Below, one piece after another: positions 60,386 to 64,000 of a stretch of DNA of 64,000 bases. Made by a program: the position numbers and the translations under genes. The DNA is taken from assembly GCF_902459465.1 (NCBI RefSeq), contig NC_047063.1, positions 8,369,343 to 8,433,342 on the forward strand, given 5' to 3'. A model generated the notes under the pieces. It saw only the letters and a program-made list of their open reading frames with translations, was not told the DNA's origin and made no database searches. Numbering within the stretch: the first letter of the stretch is position 1; each line of letters opens with the position of its first letter. The DNA comes from Asterias rubens. Taxonomy: Eukaryota; Echinodermata; Asteroidea; Forcipulatida; Asteriidae.

Positions 60386-60744
60386 TCTCAATGTTGAAAT
60401 TGTGCAAAACTCACAGTGTCAAATTCTCATTTCATAATTTTGTAGACATGAGACACAAAGCACTTAGCGTCACATGATTGGCTGGCTTAAAAAAAAATTC
60501 AGAATTTTCTCAAAAGGATTTCAGGGTTCTCCTCAGGTTTATTTTAAAACTGTTGGACATTCTTGATCCAATTTTGTTTTGTTTAGCTAAAGCACGCTGA
60601 ATTAAAACGAGGTCTTTGGAATATTTTCTACTTGATGTTTATCTTGGTTTGAATAAAAGCCCTTCTGTGCAATCTGGAGAAATTTATGTGGATTTCTCAG
60701 ATTTGTGTGTTTGTGTGAAATTGATCTTGAAAATGTATCTATAA

Positions 60745-60893
60745 GGAGACTTTCTTCAACGATAGGTGGCAGCAGACTTACCGGGTAAAGCAGTTGTTTT
60801 CAGAATTATGCGCATGTTCAGAACTACGTAAATAATGGAAATTTACCCGGTAAGTCTGCTGCCACCTAGCTTTCCAAAGTCTCCCATTGGGAC
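60745..60893. mobile_element. GGAGACTTT palindromic element, copy 3 (solitary)
   Basis: Ends AAGGAGACTTTC and AAAGTCTCCCATTGG, inner GCAGCAGACTTACCGGGTAA with its complement, and centre AATTATGCGCATGTTCAGAA as in copies 1 and 2. Confidence 0.85.
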
Positions 60894-61023
60894 GTATCGA
60901 AACGCAAATGATGCGTATCGGCCTGATAGGCTAGCTATGATGGAGAACCCTGGGTTTACTTGAAAGGGGTAAAAGCAGTCACTCAAAGGAGACAGAAGTC
61001 CATGTTATTTGTGCAAAAAAAAG

Positions 61024-61075
61024 TTAATTGCCTGACGTTTTGACCGAAGCAGAGTCTTTCTCAAAGGCTAAATGA
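61024..61075. repeat. Dispersed repeat with CCTGACGTTTTGACC core
   Basis: Similar to 20345-20400; see there for the shared blocks. Confidence 0.5.
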
Positions 61076-61108
61076 CAACAACACACAACACACATGAACT
61101 GGTTACAT

Positions 61109-61687
61109 TAAAGTCACCTGGAAGTGGTATTTTTTCAAAATAAAGCTTTTGTCACTATTATATGTGTTTTGATGAGTGGAATGTGAATAAACAGTTAACT
61201 AAGGTTTTAAAAAATCAGTTCTTATGTAATTTACAAATTTAAGAGTAGACCCCGACCCGAGAGGGCGCTGTTTGTGCATCAATCGAGGCAGACTTTGCCT
61301 GTAATGCGTAGAGTAAACACAATTGCAAAGTACATGTACGGACCAAGTCGTGAGTTTGTAAGTTTAAAAAACAATTTTTTGTTTTTTTCCGGCAATGCCG
61401 ACCAGGTGTATTGCTGCTGAATGCAGAAAAAACACTTTTTGAAATGTACCAACTCACGACTTGGACGTACATGTACTTTGCACGTGTGTTTACTATAGGC
61501 ATTGCAGGCAAAGTCTGCCTCGATTGACGTCACAAAAGGGGTAGGCGGAGTCAGCCCCCCAAACAACTTTATATATTTTTTAAACATATAAATCGTGACA
61601 AACAATTACTAAAAAAATTGTTTTATTGTTCGTAAGCATACTCTTATGTTTGAAAGAAAAAAAAATCTATTTCCAGGTGACTTTAAG
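61109..61687. mobile_element. MITE of about 580 bp with internal foldback
   Basis: Outer ends TTAAAGTCACCTGGAA and TTCCAGGTGACTTTAA are perfect inverted repeats. Inside, 61280-61526 is a second inverted pair with about 80-base arms (CAATCGAGGCAGACTTTGCC with its complement, AAAGTACATGTACG with its complement). There is no coding capacity. Confidence 0.85.
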
Positions 61688-61689
61688 CA

Positions 61690-62395
61690 GTGAATACCAT
61701 AGGTCCTTTTGGCTGGTAAGCAATATGGAAAGGTTTGCGGTAACACCATGTAATGACTATCTCTAATGAGTTGGGGTGGTTCTGAAAAGAACCATTGGTT
61801 TCAACTTCAACTCGCTGGTAAGCAGTTTGCAAATTGCCACAGCTAATTCTATTTTGTTGTATTTTGTATGATGCACGGAGGCTTTGAACCGAAAGAATTG
61901 TAACATTTGAAAGGTCATGGAGGCTCTGGTTCTAGAAAACGTGGAAACCCCGCAAGCCATTTGCCAGGAACTTTCACATTTGCCAAACCCCATTCATGTG
62001 TTGGGTAAAAACGTAGATTACTTATACCAACAGATCTGCATTTAGATTCGTTTTGAAAGTTGGTTTACTGCAGACTTGTACGCATCTGGTAGAAATTGTT
62101 ACTTGGAAAAAGACCTTTGTAAGCTAAAACATAATATTATGAGCAAGCAAAACGCAAAATTATAAAAAAAAAAAAAAATCAAATTATAATAAAGGTTTAA
62201 ATGATTTTAACTTTTATTGAAAGGGCATAAATGAACAGGAATTGCAGGCTTGAATTTTGAGGCAAATTTAATGTAGTTTAAGTTGGAGAGAGTCAATTCG
62301 TGAATGAAATTTCACAATGTTTATACTTGCCTTTGGTGCGTACATTATGCACTTAATCATTCATTATGCTTGGACAGAACAGAAAAACCACTAGT
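61690..62395. other. Stretch with no recognised feature
   Basis: No exon, complete repeat or RNA gene was seen. Confidence 0.35.
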
Positions 62396-62440
62396 GATCA
62401 TTCACAGAGTGTCTCGGACATTTAGAAACTGCATTGAGGA

Positions 62441-62775
62441 GAGTTATTAGAAAGAAGCTCTTAGCATTCCATGCGAAATGTATGATATCTTTTTGACTGA
62501 CTTGACTAGAAAATGACAAAAGTGCTTTTAACAAACCATAATTGAACATTGAACATTGGAACCCATTAAAGCGTGTGAGTCTGTATCCTGCACACGTTGA
62601 AGCGATGTACATATAATTCCACACAAGAAATGATTTCTTTTTTAATTGATATGACTGGAAAATGACAAAAAATGCCGTTAAAAACCAATAGATAATTGAA
62701 CGTTGAACATTGGGACCCATTAAAGCCTGTGAGTTTATTTCCGGCGCACGTTGAAGCAACGTACGCGGGACTAAA
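62441..62775. repeat. Diverged direct duplication, about 170-bp unit
   Basis: Unit 1 (62441-62607) and unit 2 (62615-62775) share GACTAGAAAATGACAAAA, TAATTGAACATTGAACATTG, ACCCATTAAAGC, TGTGAGT and CACGTTGAAGC in the same order. It explains the repetitive minus-strand ORF (62391-62843). Confidence 0.7.
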
Positions 62776-63045
62776 GTGGTCCCAAAAAAAGGTATCCGTG
62801 AAACCTGTATGGTCTGTTGAAGAAATATCAAATGGCAAAACATTTAAGAATGATTGCAATTTTGTAAAGTACATTGTACACTCTCAACACTTTCAACCTG
62901 GAGTGAATGACAATGAAACACTAGATGCACTTATACGTAATTCACTCCCATAAGGGTATGTGTTATCTTTACGCTTGAATCAAGCAACAGCAATTGATGT
63001 AGAAAGTTTGCAATATGAGAAGACATGCCTCACTTGTTAGTCATG

Positions 63046-63443
63046 CTTTAAAGGCACTGGCTACATTTGGTAAACTGTCAAATCCAGTCTTCTCACTTGG
63101 TGTATCCCAACATATGCATAAAATAACCAACCTGGGATTATTTGGGCTCAACTGCTCATCAAATTTGAAAGAGAATATGAAATAAAAAAAACACCCTTGT
63201 TGCATTACTTTGTATGCTTTCAGCTGCATAATAAAAGTCTTCAGCTGAAGTCTTTTATTATTTGAGTGAGAAATTACCTCTTTCTTAAAAACTATGTTAC
63301 TTCAGAGCATAGTTCAGAGGGAGCCGTTTTTCACACTGTTGATCAGAAGCTCTCCATTGCTTGTTACCAAGTCAGTTTTTATGCTAACAATTATTTTGAG
63401 TAGTTATACCAAATAACCAATAGTGTCCATTGCCTTTAAGGAA
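63046..63443 (+). repeat. Family A MITE
   Basis: It runs from TTAAAGGCACTGGCTACATTT to AATAGTGTCCATTGCCTTTAA, near full length. Confidence 0.85.
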
Positions 63444-63449
63444 TTCCAA

Positions 63450-64000
63450 AGTCAACAACAACACCAAACAATGGCTTTGTTAATCCGACACCACAGCACC
63501 CTCTGTTGATTTTAAAAGAGGGAAGTTTATTTTCTACCTCCATGGTTTCCCCCAGACAATGAAAAAAGCGTGAAGCGCTAACTTATCTTTTTTCGTCGGG
63601 TTATTAATTTGTTCATACTTCATAAGAAGTCAACTGGTAATATCGAATGGCCTTCGGTAACACTAGACTGCCTCCCCTAATTGCGAGAATCGTCAGGAAT
63701 CGTCCGGACTGTGGTAATAGAAGACGCTGCATAAACATCGACAGAACTACATGATAATTAAAATACTTTGCCGCAAAAAAAAATTATCCTGCGACCCCCC
63801 CCCCAAAAAAAAACCTGCAATTAAAAAACAAAATCAATTTTGAAATTGCATCTTGGAGGGAATACGATCGCTTCTTATATCCTGGAAAGCTTAGTGGCTA
63901 CTTTACTGGAAACTTATTTAAGATTGTTCATGATTGCTCATGCTATCGTTTTTCATTTAAAGGTAGGGCCAGAGATTGGTACTCCCAAATTTAATGAACA
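63450..64000. other. Right edge of window, no recognised feature
   Basis: Only simple poly-A and poly-C runs near 63770-63830 and unassigned sequence. Confidence 0.35.

Noticed and set aside
62391-62843. 150-codon minus-strand ORF with repeated CAG-related residues
   Set aside because: It is created by the direct duplication at 62441-62775; no splice sites or family.

Overview
This is eukaryotic nuclear DNA, AT-rich and intron-rich, from a deuterostome invertebrate. I infer an echinoderm, most likely a sea star. The four recognisable host genes are animal genes with short exons and canonical GT-AG introns. The non-coding DNA is packed with foldback (MITE-like) elements, tRNA-derived SINEs and one non-LTR retrotransposon, a repeat style common in echinoderm genomes. 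The species assignment is inference. No bacterial, viral, CRISPR or operon structure was seen.

Layout. 1-4600: a possible first exon of a gene leaving the window to the left on the minus strand (about 448-560), two candidate last exons of an unrecognised plus-strand gene (1848-1883 and 2527-2567), and repeats. 4650-15330: a complete minus-strand Spindly gene (SPDL1 type) in 10 coding exons plus a probable 5' UTR exon. It retains the dynein-adaptor CC1 box, the Spindly motif and a C-terminal CaaX (CNQQ). 15.4-22.8 kb: mostly intergenic, with a 5'-truncated non-LTR retrotransposon that still has an open reverse transcriptase frame (16660-18396). 22.8-36.7 kb: a minus-strand ELK/TCF-type ETS transcription factor. 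Its ETS and C-terminal domains lie in one exon, and two upstream exons splice in frame to give an N-terminal extension not seen in vertebrate ELKs. Its upstream region holds ETS, MEF2/TATA-like and CRE motifs. 36.8-44.5 kb: gene-poor, with many MITE copies. 44.6-52.6 kb: a plus-strand PUS7L-like (TruD family) pseudouridine synthase gene with a non-coding first exon and six coding exons. 53-55.9 kb: a degenerate minisatellite and several foldbacks. 56.29-57.50 kb: minus-strand BRK1 (a WAVE complex subunit) in three exons, the last encoding only eight residues. 57.5-64 kb: a possible divergent exon, a long polypyrimidine tract, foldbacks and duplications.

The genes are unrelated housekeeping or regulatory genes: kinetochore dynein recruitment, ERK-responsive transcription, RNA modification, and actin nucleation through WAVE. 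They do not form a functional cluster. The most striking property of the window is its repeat load. One MITE family (called family A here, ends near TTAAAGGCACTGGACAC) has about 22 copies. Other palindromic elements are inserted inside family A copies, and foldbacks are stacked inside each other at 46.7-47.4 kb. One family A copy begins about ten bases after the ELK stop codon.
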